In this document: in pieces, positions 42,732-50,694 of the stretch
Layout of the letters: every line of letters begins with the position of its first letter
How positions within the stretch are numbered: position 1 is the first letter of the stretch
Virus record (IMG/VR): IMGVR_UViG_3300035681_000002
Coordinates: 62,001-126,000 of that record
Reading direction: 5' to 3' (one strand)
DNA from: a virus
Length of the DNA stretch: 64,000 nucleotides
Made by a program: the position numbers and the translations under genes
Notes under the pieces: generated by a model
Databases searched by the model: none
The model's input: the letters and a program-made list of their open reading frames with translations, nothing else
What the model was told of the DNA's origin: nothing

Positions 42732-42945
42732 CCTCTACTTAAGAGGTATAATCAGCCCAAGTGGCTTTATCGCAGGTGCCGATAGGTTAGGAAATGCAGC
42801 GCAGCTAGGATAGCCGCAATTTGCATTAGGATTGCTGGGCAAGTGAAAAACAGCCAGCTGGTGGAGTTCCAGTCGCACCTTATGACTGTTACCAGCGGAA
42901 CGCTTCCGCACTGGACTTGAGGAAGGGGATCTCAAGGGGCCACTT
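42732..42945 (+). ncRNA. Structured RNA candidate: multibranch element
   Basis: The gap before the next gene folds into an organised set of helices. AAGTGGC (42759-42765) pairs with GCCACTT (42939-42945) and closes the element. Inside are: TATCG/CGATA (42768-42784); AATGCA/TGCATT (42793-42827) with an inner GCG-CA-GCT/AGC-CGC stem; GCTGGT/ACCAGC (42857-42896) enclosing CAGTC/GACTG; CGGAA-CGC-TTCCG (42896-42908); and CTTGAG/CTCAAG (42916-42936). CCTCT/AGAGG (42732-42746) stands 5'. Several stems have exact complementarity, which is hard to get by chance. It is in sense before the ATG at 42982, so a 5' regulatory RNA or independent ncRNA fits. I do not recognise a riboswitch class. Confidence 0.6.
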
Positions 42946-42981
42946 AGCTATTTCTCTTCTCTTACAAGGATGCCGAGAAGC

Positions 42982-43323
42982 ATGACAACTACTCAATATC
43001 ACGCCTTAGCATTAACTCAAGAAAGATTAATACAACAAGTGGCATCAGTTGAAGCTAAAGTGGATCATATGAGTCAGGACATTCATATCCTGTGTAAGTT
43101 GGTACGAGATGGTAATGGTCAGCCGTCTATTATGCAGCGGTTAGCTCAAGTAGAGACAGTATTAGAAGGTCAGATTAAAGACTTAGAACAAATTAGCCAA
43201 TATGCCAATTCTATGACCGCTTCTCGCATGCTCACTAGAACACAGTTAGTTGTAGGTTTGTCTGGCATGATTCTTACTGTGTTGCTTTCTTCATTTTCAG
43301 TTTATGCCGCAATTATGAAATAG
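42982..43323 (+). CDS. Coiled-coil protein with C-terminal membrane segment
   Basis: The start at 42982 (AAGG about 12 nt upstream) is preferred to 42970, where the ribosome site would overlap. The 113-aa protein has heptad-like leucine/valine spacing (LIQQVASVEAKVDHM, LAQVETVLEGQIKDL) and a C-terminal hydrophobic helix (LVVGLSGMILTVLLSSFSVYAAI). This matches the XhlA-like small membrane proteins near phage lysis genes, but no endolysin lies nearby. Membrane-linked role likely. Confidence 0.65.
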   Translation: MTTTQYHALALTQERLIQQVASVEAKVDHMSQDIHILCKLVRDGNGQPSIMQRLAQVETVLEGQIKDLEQISQYANSMTASRMLTRTQLVVGLSGMILTVLLSSFSVYAAIMK

Positions 43324-43338
43324 GTTAAGGGAGTTTTT

Positions 43339-43923
43339 ATGAGTCTGATCTCTACAGCTGATATTCCAGATTATCGGCATTTATTGCTCTATGATGTTTT
43401 GCAAATGCCCGAGAAATGGGCGGAAGTTAAAATGACGGGTTTGCTTCAAATCACTAATTCAAAATGTGCAGCTCCTAGTTACTTGATAGTTGGCATACCT
43501 ACTGCATTAGTCCGTGGTATTTTCGACGCAATGCACGAACCTGGTATTTCTTTACCCACTTCTGTAGATGGCGGGGCTTTGCGTGCAGGTATCGTGGTTA
43601 TGACCCCCGAAGAATTAAAGCAAATAGGTGGTACTGAGAAGATAAGCGAGCGAGGTAAAGCTTTTAGCTATTACCTTGATGGGCTTGAAGAAACATCTGC
43701 CAAAGGTTGGCCCGGTGTTTCTACTTGCTGGCACATGCGAATCAAATCGCCAGAACTAGGTAAGTTACGCCGTAGCTACGGGTTACCTACCAAAGTTGAA
43801 GGTGATTCTGATTTTTCCATAATAGTGGCAGTGCGTAAAACTGGGGTACTCACTGCCAATGCTACGAGTAAATCTACGAAGCAGAAGGATTCTCAGGAGC
43901 TTCCAAGTTGGACTCTGCCTTGA
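43339..43923 (+). CDS. Hypothetical protein overlapping csrA antisense, 194 aa
   Basis: GGGAG precedes the ATG. The protein is beta-rich (LLQITNSKCAAPSYLIVGIPTAL, FSIIVAVRKTGVLTANAT) and ends in a polar tail. Its last 50 bases overlap the end of csrA on the opposite strand. Convergent overlap could make RNA-RNA effects between the two transcripts possible. Function unknown. Confidence 0.7.
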   Translation: MSLISTADIPDYRHLLLYDVLQMPEKWAEVKMTGLLQITNSKCAAPSYLIVGIPTALVRGIFDAMHEPGISLPTSVDGGALRAGIVVMTPEELKQIGGTEKISERGKAFSYYLDGLEETSAKGWPGVSTCWHMRIKSPELGKLRRSYGLPTKVEGDSDFSIIVAVRKTGVLTANATSKSTKQKDSQELPSWTLP

Positions 43924-44086
43924 GTTTATTTTCAATTAACTTCGCTATTTCGCTACGGTGTACGGCAACTTCACGAGGAGCTTCTATTCCTATTTGAATT
44001 TTATCCCCACGAATGTCCACTATGGTGATAGTGATGTTATCACTGATCTTAATGCTCTCGCCTTTTCTTCGACTTAATACTAGCAT
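43874..44086 (-). CDS. csrA: Carbon storage regulator CsrA/RsmA homologue
   Basis: CsrA dimers bind GGA motifs in mRNA leaders and block or stabilise translation. The 70-aa product has MLVLSRRKGESI (with the L4 and R6 that contact RNA), IGIEAPREVAVHRSEI (the R44-containing surface) and a short tail. It is the only convincing minus-strand gene in the window. Its ribosome site, AAGGAAGG, holds two GGA motifs, so it could repress its own translation. It overlaps the end of the plus-strand gene. Confidence 0.95.
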   Translation of the reverse strand: MLVLSRRKGESIKISDNITITIVDIRGDKIQIGIEAPREVAVHRSEIAKLIENKLKAESNLEAPENPSAS

Positions 44087-44129
44087 TTGAATCGTCCTTC
44101 CTTGAAGTTAAAATGCTTGGAATTCGATC

Positions 44130-44158
44130 ACCATACTTATTTTATGCAAGCAAGTCAA
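44130..44158 (-). promoter_or_regulatory. Sigma70-type promoter for csrA
   Basis: On the minus strand, TTGACT (44158-44153) and TATGGT (44135-44130) are separated by 17 nt, a consensus-like -35/-10 pair. The start would be near 44123, about 37 nt before the ATG at 44086. This suggests transcription by the host polymerase rather than the phage enzyme. Confidence 0.65.
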
Positions 44159-44170
44159 TAAGGAGTTATC

Positions 44171-44617
44171 ATGGAAGCGTTTCTTCAGCGATTACGAGCA
44201 GTACCTATCCGATTTACTGACAAAATGGCCTCTAGCCATAATGGCTGGTATATAGGGGAATCCCATATAAAAGGGAAAGGTATATTTGCGGATAAAGATT
44301 ACAAAGAAGGAGAGAGCATTGGTAGTGCTGGGACTGCTGGCGGAGAAGATGAGTTTGGGTCTAAAATCTGGAATTTAACAGAATTAGCTCGTTACTGTAA
44401 CCATCAATGGAAAGCAAATGTTGACATAAAGAAAGATAAGGATCAAATTGATTTAGTAGCAAAGCGAGAAATTAGCAAAGATCAAGAAATTGTAGCGGAT
44501 TATGCACAAGTTTCTCGAGAGCTTGGGCCTCGTTCTCGCATGATGTGGAATGGCAAAGATGTACCTTCTACTGACTTTTCTGATTATGTAGAAAAAAACA
44601 ACGATCACGAACAATAA
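44171..44617 (+). CDS. SET-domain protein
   Basis: GGAG precedes the ATG. The 148-aa protein carries SET landmarks: GKGIFADKDYKEGE (GxG.F), ARYCNHQWKANVDI (the NHxxxxN SAM-binding site) and EIVADYAQ (equivalent to ELxxDY). SET enzymes methylate lysines on proteins. Phage examples are few. Substrate could be a virion or host protein. The N-terminal 20 residues are an extension. Confidence 0.75.
   Translation: MEAFLQRLRAVPIRFTDKMASSHNGWYIGESHIKGKGIFADKDYKEGESIGSAGTAGGEDEFGSKIWNLTELARYCNHQWKANVDIKKDKDQIDLVAKREISKDQEIVADYAQVSRELGPRSRMMWNGKDVPSTDFSDYVEKNNDHEQ
44363..44377. promoter_or_regulatory. Dispersed quasi-palindrome, coding copy
   Basis: AAAATCTGGAATTTA in the SET gene, read here as Lys-Ile-Trp-Asn-Leu, a different frame relation from the Ser-Gly copies. 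Confidence 0.45.
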
Positions 44618-44652
44618 AGTTAGGTGCTGCAAGCTGTTCAAATTTTTAAGTT

Positions 44653-44681
44653 GACGCAGCATCTTGCGCTGTGTATCGATA
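44653..44681 (+). promoter_or_regulatory. Weak promoter-like site before the ribonucleotide reductase
   Basis: TTGACG and TATCGA lie 17 nt apart about 60 nt before the GTG at 44738. The -10 is poor, so this is only a suggestion. Confidence 0.25.
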
Positions 44682-44737
44682 GTATGGCCATGTTTAAACA
44701 AGAGTCTATTAGTTTTTAATTTATCTAGGAGATAGGT

Positions 44738-47017
44738 GTGCAAATTACTTCTTTTAAAAAAGATGCTTCAGCTCGTAGTCATGTGGATTTAACGGTTAAG
44801 AAGCGAAGCGGGAAAGTGGTGAACTTTGATCAAGCTCGCATCTACACTGCCTTACATCGTTGCTTAGTAAGTGAGCTAAAATACGATGAAGGCGAGGCAG
44901 CTCGCATCAGCAAACTAGTTGGGGAGCAAGTATACAACATTGTGTGCAGCAGCAACAAAGTAGTAGATGTGGAAGAGATTCAGAATCTAGTGGAAACCCA
45001 ATTGATGGCTAATGGGTTATACCTCGTGGCCAAGCAGTATATTCTCTTTCGAGAAGTCAAAAGACAGCAACGAGAAAACGCACCATTGCCCGAAGCGGTA
45101 GTTGCTGCATTTCAAGAAAACGACACTTATTTTGATAACGAGCTGCAGAAGTTCCAAGCTTTAGACAAGTTTGCTCGTTTTGTTCCCGAGCTAGGGCGCA
45201 GAGAGACTTGGCCTGAAACAGTGGATCGGGTTATCGGATTTTTTCAAACACATTGCAAGCGTGAAAACCACAATGTAACTGAAGAAGAATGGGGGAAGCT
45301 TAAGCAAAGTCTTTTGCGGTTAGAGTCTGCTCCTTCCATGCGTTGCGTGCAGATGGCTGGACCTGCTTTAGAACGATGTCATGTCGGAGTATACAACTGT
45401 TCTTTTCAAATGCTGCAAAATACTACAGATTTGGCAGAGGAACTCTATGTACTCATGCAGGGCACGGGTGTTGGATTTTCAGTAGAAAAAGAGTTTAGCG
45501 TAGAAGAGTTTCCTCGAGTTAAACGACAAAAGAAGCATAGTGAACCTATTACTTATGTAATCGAAGACAGCACAGAAGGTTGGTGTGATGCGTATAAGGC
45601 AGGGTTAGACGCATGGTGGGCAGGTGAAGATATCCACTTTGATTACAGTCATATCCGAGAATCAGGTGCTCCACTTAAAATCAAAGGTGGAAGAGCTTCT
45701 GGCCCAGGTCCATTAAAAGACTTGTTAGAGTTTTCTAAAGCTCGAATCTTAGCAAGACAAGGACGGTATCTGTCTAGCTTGGATCTTCATGACATTAATT
45801 GTTTTGCTCATCGAATTGTGCGTATGGGTGGGGTGCGTAGGGCTAGCGGTATATCTTTATCAGATCTGCATGATCGTGAAATGCGAGATTGCAAGCAACA
45901 AGATTTCTGGACTACCAATGAGCAACGCAATCAGGCTAACAACTCTGCAGTCTATAACGAAAAACCTGATCAATTGATTTGGATGGAAGAATGGTTATCG
46001 ATGGCCAAGTCAAACTCGGGTGAGCGTGGTATCTTCAATCGAGGCGGGTTGAAAAGTCAGTTTCCCAAACGGCGCAAACACCATGGCCACCTCTTTGGGA
46101 CGAATCCTTGCGGTGAAATTATTCTGAGACACAAGCAGTTCTGCAACCTATCCATTGCGGTTATTCGTGTCACGGACACTTATGAAGAGATTGCTCGTAA
46201 AGTGGAGTTAGCTACAATTTGGGGCACGCTTCAATCTACGATGACTCGCTTTAAGTACATTGGAGAAGAATGGAAAAAGAATAGTGAAGAAGAGAGGTTA
46301 CTGGGTGTAGATTTGCTTGGTTTTCTTGATCACCCGCTATTCCAAGACAACGCAAAAGCTGGTGGAACTTTAGCTAAGTTATTAAGTTTAGTCAACGAAG
46401 TTAATGCTAAATGGGCAGCACGATTTGGTATCAATGTCTCTGCAGCCACAACTTGTATTAAGCCTTCGGGGGATAGCAGTGTGTTTTTCAACACGCCTGC
46501 AGGTTTCAAAGGACATCACGGGGAATGGTATGTTAGGCGAGTTAGGGCAAACTCTACTAATCCAGTAGCACAGATGTTGAAAGATGAAGGTGTACCTTGC
46601 TTAACCGATTACGATGGTAGTGGCTTGGTATTAGAGTTTCCTATGAAGGCTCCTAAAGGTGGAGTGCTGTTAGAAACTCAAACAGCTCTTAGCCAGTTGG
46701 AAAAATGGAAAACCTTCAAGGTGCATTGGACTGAGCATAATCCTAGCGTCACTATTTACATTCGACCTACTGAATGGTTGGAAGTGGGCAAATGGGTCTA
46801 TGACAACTGGGATATTGTGGGAGGCTTAAGTTTCTTGCCCTTTGATGGGGGTATGTATCATTTAGCCCCTTATGAAGCGATTTCTCAAGAAGAGTTCGAC
46901 CGTAGAGTTGCAGCTATGCCCAAGATCAACTGGGCTAAACTAGTTCGCTATGAACGATCCGACATGACAGATTTGCATCAGCAGACTGCGTGCGCAGGCG
47001 GTGCTTGTGCTTTGTAA
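44738..47017 (+). CDS. Adenosylcobalamin-dependent ribonucleotide reductase, class II monomeric
   Basis: It reduces ribonucleoside triphosphates to deoxy forms using coenzyme B12, independent of oxygen. Seen: an ATP-cone-like N terminus (KKRSGKVVNFDQARIY), YNCSF, NPCGEIILRHKQFCNLS with cysteines 11 apart (the radical and reducing Cys in class II RTPR), and TTCIKPSGDSS. The C terminus is CAGGAC, a C-x4-C pair like the redox pair of the Lactobacillus enzyme. 759 aa fits. GTG start with TAGGAG. The host must supply B12. Confidence 0.95.
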   Translation: MQITSFKKDASARSHVDLTVKKRSGKVVNFDQARIYTALHRCLVSELKYDEGEAARISKLVGEQVYNIVCSSNKVVDVEEIQNLVETQLMANGLYLVAKQYILFREVKRQQRENAPLPEAVVAAFQENDTYFDNELQKFQALDKFARFVPELGRRETWPETVDRVIGFFQTHCKRENHNVTEEEWGKLKQSLLRLESAPSMRCVQMAGPALERCHVGVYNCSFQMLQNTTDLAEELYVLMQGTGVGFSVEKEFSVEEFPRVKRQKKHSEPITYVIEDSTEGWCDAYKAGLDAWWAGEDIHFDYSHIRESGAPLKIKGGRASGPGPLKDLLEFSKARILARQGRYLSSLDLHDINCFAHRIVRMGGVRRASGISLSDLHDREMRDCKQQDFWTTNEQRNQANNSAVYNEKPDQLIWMEEWLSMAKSNSGERGIFNRGGLKSQFPKRRKHHGHLFGTNPCGEIILRHKQFCNLSIAVIRVTDTYEEIARKVELATIWGTLQSTMTRFKYIGEEWKKNSEEERLLGVDLLGFLDHPLFQDNAKAGGTLAKLLSLVNEVNAKWAARFGINVSAATTCIKPSGDSSVFFNTPAGFKGHHGEWYVRRVRANSTNPVAQMLKDEGVPCLTDYDGSGLVLEFPMKAPKGGVLLETQTALSQLEKWKTFKVHWTEHNPSVTIYIRPTEWLEVGKWVYDNWDIVGGLSFLPFDGGMYHLAPYEAISQEEFDRRVAAMPKINWAKLVRYERSDMTDLHQQTACAGGACAL

Positions 47018-47064
47018 GCCTAGCTTAGTCTAGCTATGCAGGGTATAAATGGAGTAAGATAGTT

Positions 47065-47092
47065 AGCCATGTGTCATCTTTGACGCATGGCT
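47065..47092 (+). terminator. Terminator-like hairpin after the reductase
   Basis: AGCCATGTGTCA pairs with TGACGCATGGCT in a 12-bp stem with one G-T pair and a TCTT loop, followed by TTGTACTT. It lies between the reductase and the next gene. Confidence 0.6.
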
Positions 47093-47108
47093 TTGTACTT
47101 GTAACTCA

Positions 47109-48224
47109 ATGGATAAGCATGTGGCATACGATAGCGAGTTACCTAATTTAAATGTCGAACAGACTCTAGATTTAGGGTTATACGCTGATTTTCCCGGCAC
47201 TATTGATTACTTGGCCGAGAAGTGTGCTGCTCCGGCTCAAATCATAAGACGGATAGTGTCTCCTTTATACACAAAAACAGATATAGGTATTTACTGGAAT
47301 CCAGCTCTTGAAAAGGCTGGCATGTATGTACGCCCAGTACTAAACCAAGAAGAGTTTGATTGGGGTCTACGGCTTTTAACAGAAAAGCTTGGAACAGACC
47401 GAGTGCATTCTGAGCCTTTGACACCTTACGATTTACATGACTGGTGGGTAAAGGTAGCTTACTCCCCAACTATACGACGATTAGGAGAACTAGCTCAATT
47501 TTTTCCAAGCAAAGACATTCCCGGCTATGGTGGACGACCTATTGCAGCTATGGTTGCCAGCGGGCTTATAGGTACAGGTCTTGGGTATGGGGCAGGTTGG
47601 TTAGGTGAACAAGTATTGCCAGACTGGGCACAGACTAAAGGTACTTTACGAAAACGGCTGGCTTTATTAGGCGGAGCAGGTGGAGCTTTAGTAGGTTCAG
47701 TACCCGGTTTAATAAATCTGCACGAAGGTCGAGAATTTAATGATCCAACTCTTTTTAAAGGTTTTCCCGAAGACGGATTTGAAGATAAGTTGCCTACTTC
47801 CGTAAAGTATAAGGAGGCGGTGGCAAACTTTATATCTAAGCATTCTAGTGATGCCTTTGGGACTATTGGTGGTCCTTCTTTTACTGAAATGCCCTTGATC
47901 CGCACAAACGAGCTTGGGCAAGTTCTTTGGGGGACTAATGCAAGTCCTCAAACCACAGCTATGACAATGGGAGCAGTATATGGGGCAGGGCAAATGCAAG
48001 ATCCCAATTCAAGCCCAGGAATGGTAACCCCACACCAAGTTGGGTTATTTGGTATGGCCATGGGTGCCGCAGGTGGCGGACTTAAAGGTTACATTACTGG
48101 GCGTACAGTTGGTTATGGCCTTGGATTACTAACTGGCATGCCTGGCGGAACGCAAGCTACATTAGGGCAAACTGGGGCTACCCTAGGTGTGATTAATAGT
48201 ATAGTGCCTCGTCTTTTTAACTAA
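47109..48224 (+). CDS. Membrane-active virion-type protein, 371 aa
   Basis: No clear ribosome site. The first 140 residues look folded and carry LAEKCAAPAQ and WVKVAYS, Lys/Cys-x-Ala type motifs. A glycine-zipper region follows (PIAAMVASGLIGTGLGYGAGWLG, LLGGAGGALVGSVPGL, GMAMGAAGGGLKG) suited to membrane insertion. The layout resembles other virion-type proteins in the window. Function not known. Confidence 0.7.
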   Translation: MDKHVAYDSELPNLNVEQTLDLGLYADFPGTIDYLAEKCAAPAQIIRRIVSPLYTKTDIGIYWNPALEKAGMYVRPVLNQEEFDWGLRLLTEKLGTDRVHSEPLTPYDLHDWWVKVAYSPTIRRLGELAQFFPSKDIPGYGGRPIAAMVASGLIGTGLGYGAGWLGEQVLPDWAQTKGTLRKRLALLGGAGGALVGSVPGLINLHEGREFNDPTLFKGFPEDGFEDKLPTSVKYKEAVANFISKHSSDAFGTIGGPSFTEMPLIRTNELGQVLWGTNASPQTTAMTMGAVYGAGQMQDPNSSPGMVTPHQVGLFGMAMGAAGGGLKGYITGRTVGYGLGLLTGMPGGTQATLGQTGATLGVINSIVPRLFN

Positions 48225-48240
48225 GTATAAGGAGATAGTT

Positions 48241-48672
48241 ATGGCTACAGTACAAGAACAGTTGGAACAAACAATCCTTGCGATGGTTGATCGCTATAAG
48301 GGGTATACAGCAGACGGAAAAATAACTTATTCAGAAGTGCTTGGGTTATTGTACAACGGGGCAGCCACCCTTGTGCGACTTGTAGAAATAGCAGGGCAGG
48401 GTAGCCGTGAGGAAAAAAAGCAGCTAGTGTTAGCTGGGCTGGATAAGTTCTACGATACCGTGATTGCTCCAATCGATATCATTGGTGTTCCTAACATGCT
48501 TGAGCCCATGGTGGATTCCACTATAAAGTCATTGCTACTTTCCACAATTGACGGGGCTACAGATTCTATATTTAATGTGTTTGAAAAGATGGGCTGGATA
48601 GCTGAAGATACTAGTAACGAGCCTCAAGCTGTTAAAATGGCAGCAAGGGCTAAGCCTGTTATGATTTTCTAA
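48241..48672 (+). CDS. Hypothetical helical protein, 143 aa
   Basis: AAGGAG precedes the ATG. It is alpha-helical throughout with amphipathic stretches (LIKSLLLSTIDG-like segments) and ends with AVKMAARAKPVMIF, a C-terminal Lys-x-Ala motif like those found N-terminally in other proteins. The first of several small genes before the polymerase. Probably virion-associated. Confidence 0.7.
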   Translation: MATVQEQLEQTILAMVDRYKGYTADGKITYSEVLGLLYNGAATLVRLVEIAGQGSREEKKQLVLAGLDKFYDTVIAPIDIIGVPNMLEPMVDSTIKSLLLSTIDGATDSIFNVFEKMGWIAEDTSNEPQAVKMAARAKPVMIF

Positions 48673-48684
48673 ATTCTAGATTTT
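48671..48684. promoter_or_regulatory. Dispersed quasi-palindrome, intergenic copy
   Basis: AAATTCTAGATTTT overlaps the stop codon of one gene and lies 10 nt before the next ATG at 48695. Confidence 0.45.
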
Positions 48685-48694
48685 AAGGTGTGAT

Positions 48695-49093
48695 ATGACT
48701 GTATTGCTTGGAACGAATAATGGGGTTGTTTTCTTTGGTCCTCGAACTAACCCAAAAGCGGTTCGTTGGTGGGCGGAACGAGGGCAACTCCATTGGGAAG
48801 ATTCTCGGAACAACAGCTATGGAGTGGTGTCTATTCGAGAATTTCTTCTGCGATTGCAAGGCATCAACGATATGATGTCTAATGGTCGCAGTAAAGATAA
48901 TGAAGGTTTTATGCACCAAGATGAGGTGGAACGGCATATGCGTTTCATCGAACAAGCATTAGACTTAGTACATAAAGCAAGGGAGCAGGGTGCCCCTGAT
49001 GATCCTACGGTGCAGAGACACAAGGCGATGAGTTTGCCTGTCACTGTAATTATGCCATCTTGTTTGACCAGTGGCAAAAGTGTTGCGTTCTAG
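48695..49093 (+). CDS. Hypothetical protein, 132 aa
   Basis: AAGGTG precedes the ATG. The N terminus has an aromatic-rich strand pair (FFGPRTNPKAVRWWAERGQLHW) and the centre is helical with His and charged residues. No family recognised. It precedes the 127-aa gene by 11 nt. Confidence 0.7.
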   Translation: MTVLLGTNNGVVFFGPRTNPKAVRWWAERGQLHWEDSRNNSYGVVSIREFLLRLQGINDMMSNGRSKDNEGFMHQDEVERHMRFIEQALDLVHKAREQGAPDDPTVQRHKAMSLPVTVIMPSCLTSGKSVAF

Positions 49094-49104
49094 GAGATTA
49101 TTTA

Positions 49105-49485
49105 ATGCAAGTACACGAAGCATTTAAACTTGGGTTTTTGTCTAGGTGTGTTGAAGAGGGAATGAGCCCTGAGCAGACACATGGTTTGTCTAAAATGGCT
49201 GCAAGTTTGTTTAGCCCCATGGGTGAAGTTAATAACGCTGTAAGCGCAGCTGGATCTATTGCTCCTTATTTGATGGCAGGTTTAGCAATTCCTCCGGCCA
49301 TTGGCGGTATTGCTGCTTACTTTGCTAACCAAGCTGCAGACACAGAAGGTAGCCGAGGAATTGAAAACATTAAACGGCAAGAGTTGCAAGACACTTATGA
49401 AAGATTAGCAGGACAGCTGCAAAGGCAGAAAGAACGACAAGATTATAAAGCAAAGCGTAAAAGTACTGGGCGTATTTTTCTGTAA
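49105..49485 (+). CDS. Virion-type protein with F-GF-RC-E-G motif, 126 aa
   Basis: The start at 49105 has AGGAG upstream; the frame from 49060 lies in the previous gene. The N terminus reads EAFKLGFLSRCVEEGMSPEQ and then GLSKMAAS, a pattern I associate with N termini of virion proteins in uncultured large phages. A hydrophobic segment (SIAPYLMAGLAIPPAIGGIAAYF) and a charged coiled coil follow. It is probably a small ejected or membrane-associated protein. Confidence 0.7.
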   Translation: MQVHEAFKLGFLSRCVEEGMSPEQTHGLSKMAASLFSPMGEVNNAVSAAGSIAPYLMAGLAIPPAIGGIAAYFANQAADTEGSRGIENIKRQELQDTYERLAGQLQRQKERQDYKAKRKSTGRIFL

Positions 49486-49500
49486 CTAGAAGAGGCTAAG

Positions 49501-49875
49501 ATGGCGAATAGTTTAGTGAAGTTTACGAATCGCAAAGAAGGTAACGAACGAGGCCAATTATTTTGGGATCGTGCGGATGTAGATGGTTTGCCTTTTCGTG
49601 GGCATCAAGCACCTCTTTATAAAAACGAAGAGTATGAAGATAGACTAGTACGAGTAGCAGACCCTAAAAATGCTACATTTTACACTGGAGACAATGAACA
49701 GAATCAAGCGTATTTAAAAGTCATGGATGGTGTGGCAAATTCTTGGTATCAGTTGGTATTTATCGAGAGATGGCGAGAAGAGAAGGATAAGCATCATTAT
49801 ATCTATGCAGAATGGCTCGAATATTTCTTAGAAGATGGTAATCCTTGCTTGATGCCTTCTTCCTCTACCCCATAA
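49501..49875 (+). CDS. Hypothetical protein, 124 aa
   Basis: It starts after AGAGGCTAAG. The composition is polar and aromatic with likely beta-strands (GQLFWDRADVDGLPF, SWYQLVFIERW). No family. Gene order and short spacing suggest it belongs to the virion block. Confidence 0.65.
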   Translation: MANSLVKFTNRKEGNERGQLFWDRADVDGLPFRGHQAPLYKNEEYEDRLVRVADPKNATFYTGDNEQNQAYLKVMDGVANSWYQLVFIERWREEKDKHHYIYAEWLEYFLEDGNPCLMPSSSTP

Positions 49876-49885
49876 GGATATGGAC

Positions 49886-50674
49886 ATGAATAAGACAAGT
49901 GCAAAAAAGTTATTGAAACAAATTAAAGTTGAAAAATCTGCAGCAACCCCCATTGTTACTCCAGTAGGTGCAATTGGTGAAGACCTCAGAACTCAAGTTA
50001 ATCAGCAAATGCAAGCTGATGCAATTAAAAGTATTCTTAAAACATTAGCATTAGGCGTAGGGGCAGGAGCTGCAGTTCGAGGGATTACAGGACTTTTTGA
50101 TAATACAAAAAATCCTAAAAAGGGGCCACGCGTAATTGATATGCCAGTAGCTTACCCAAAAGAGAAAAATGCTATTGATTCGAATTCTAGAGCAACTTCT
50201 CCTTATGGCTTAGACTATTATTTGCCTGGTATGCTTTTAGGAGCTCCGCTTGCTGCTTATGGCGGGTGGAAAGGTGTGGATCTTTTGTTAAACAGAGCAA
50301 AAGAACAAGAAAGCAAAGCAAAACTTGAAGCCTCAAAAAAGAAGTATGAGGAAGCTTTATTAGGCGCATATAAGAAAGGAACTGATGATTATTTAGATCG
50401 AGCATTTGCAGGGTACAGTCAAAAGTCGGCATTAGATCCTGTTGGAGCTATCTCTGACACATTTAATTCTACTTTTCCAAACGCTTCTGGTATTAGCAAA
50501 GGGTTAGCTTTAACTTGGTTATTATCAAGTGTTCCTGCTGGTTACTATTTGGTCAATAAAGCAATGAAGAAGAATAGCAGGCGTGCGATATTGGATGAGG
50601 CTGTGGAGGAAAGAGCACGTCGGCAGGCATTAGTACAGCCTCCTGAAATTTATGCTATTCCTCATGCCATATAA
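49886..50674 (+). CDS. Virion-type membrane protein, 262 aa
   Basis: The start at 49886 is preferred: AAGGA is 7 nt upstream, whereas 49880 is too close. N-terminal motifs NKTSAKKLL and VEKSAATP belong to the shared Lys-x-Ala/Ser set. Two hydrophobic segments (ILKTLALGVGAGAAVRG; LPGMLLGAPLAAYGGWKG) and a late one (GLALTWLLSSVPAGYYLV) look membrane-inserting. It sits just before the polymerase gene. Likely ejection or membrane-bound. Confidence 0.7.
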   Translation: MNKTSAKKLLKQIKVEKSAATPIVTPVGAIGEDLRTQVNQQMQADAIKSILKTLALGVGAGAAVRGITGLFDNTKNPKKGPRVIDMPVAYPKEKNAIDSNSRATSPYGLDYYLPGMLLGAPLAAYGGWKGVDLLLNRAKEQESKAKLEASKKKYEEALLGAYKKGTDDYLDRAFAGYSQKSALDPVGAISDTFNSTFPNASGISKGLALTWLLSSVPAGYYLVNKAMKKNSRRAILDEAVEERARRQALVQPPEIYAIPHAI

Positions 50675-50694
50675 TCTTATTTAGAGTTTTATGA

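Noticed and set aside
42732-42945. Cobalamin riboswitch for the B12 reductase
   Set aside because: The conserved B12-box and GCCACTG-type core are missing, and the element lies before a different gene.
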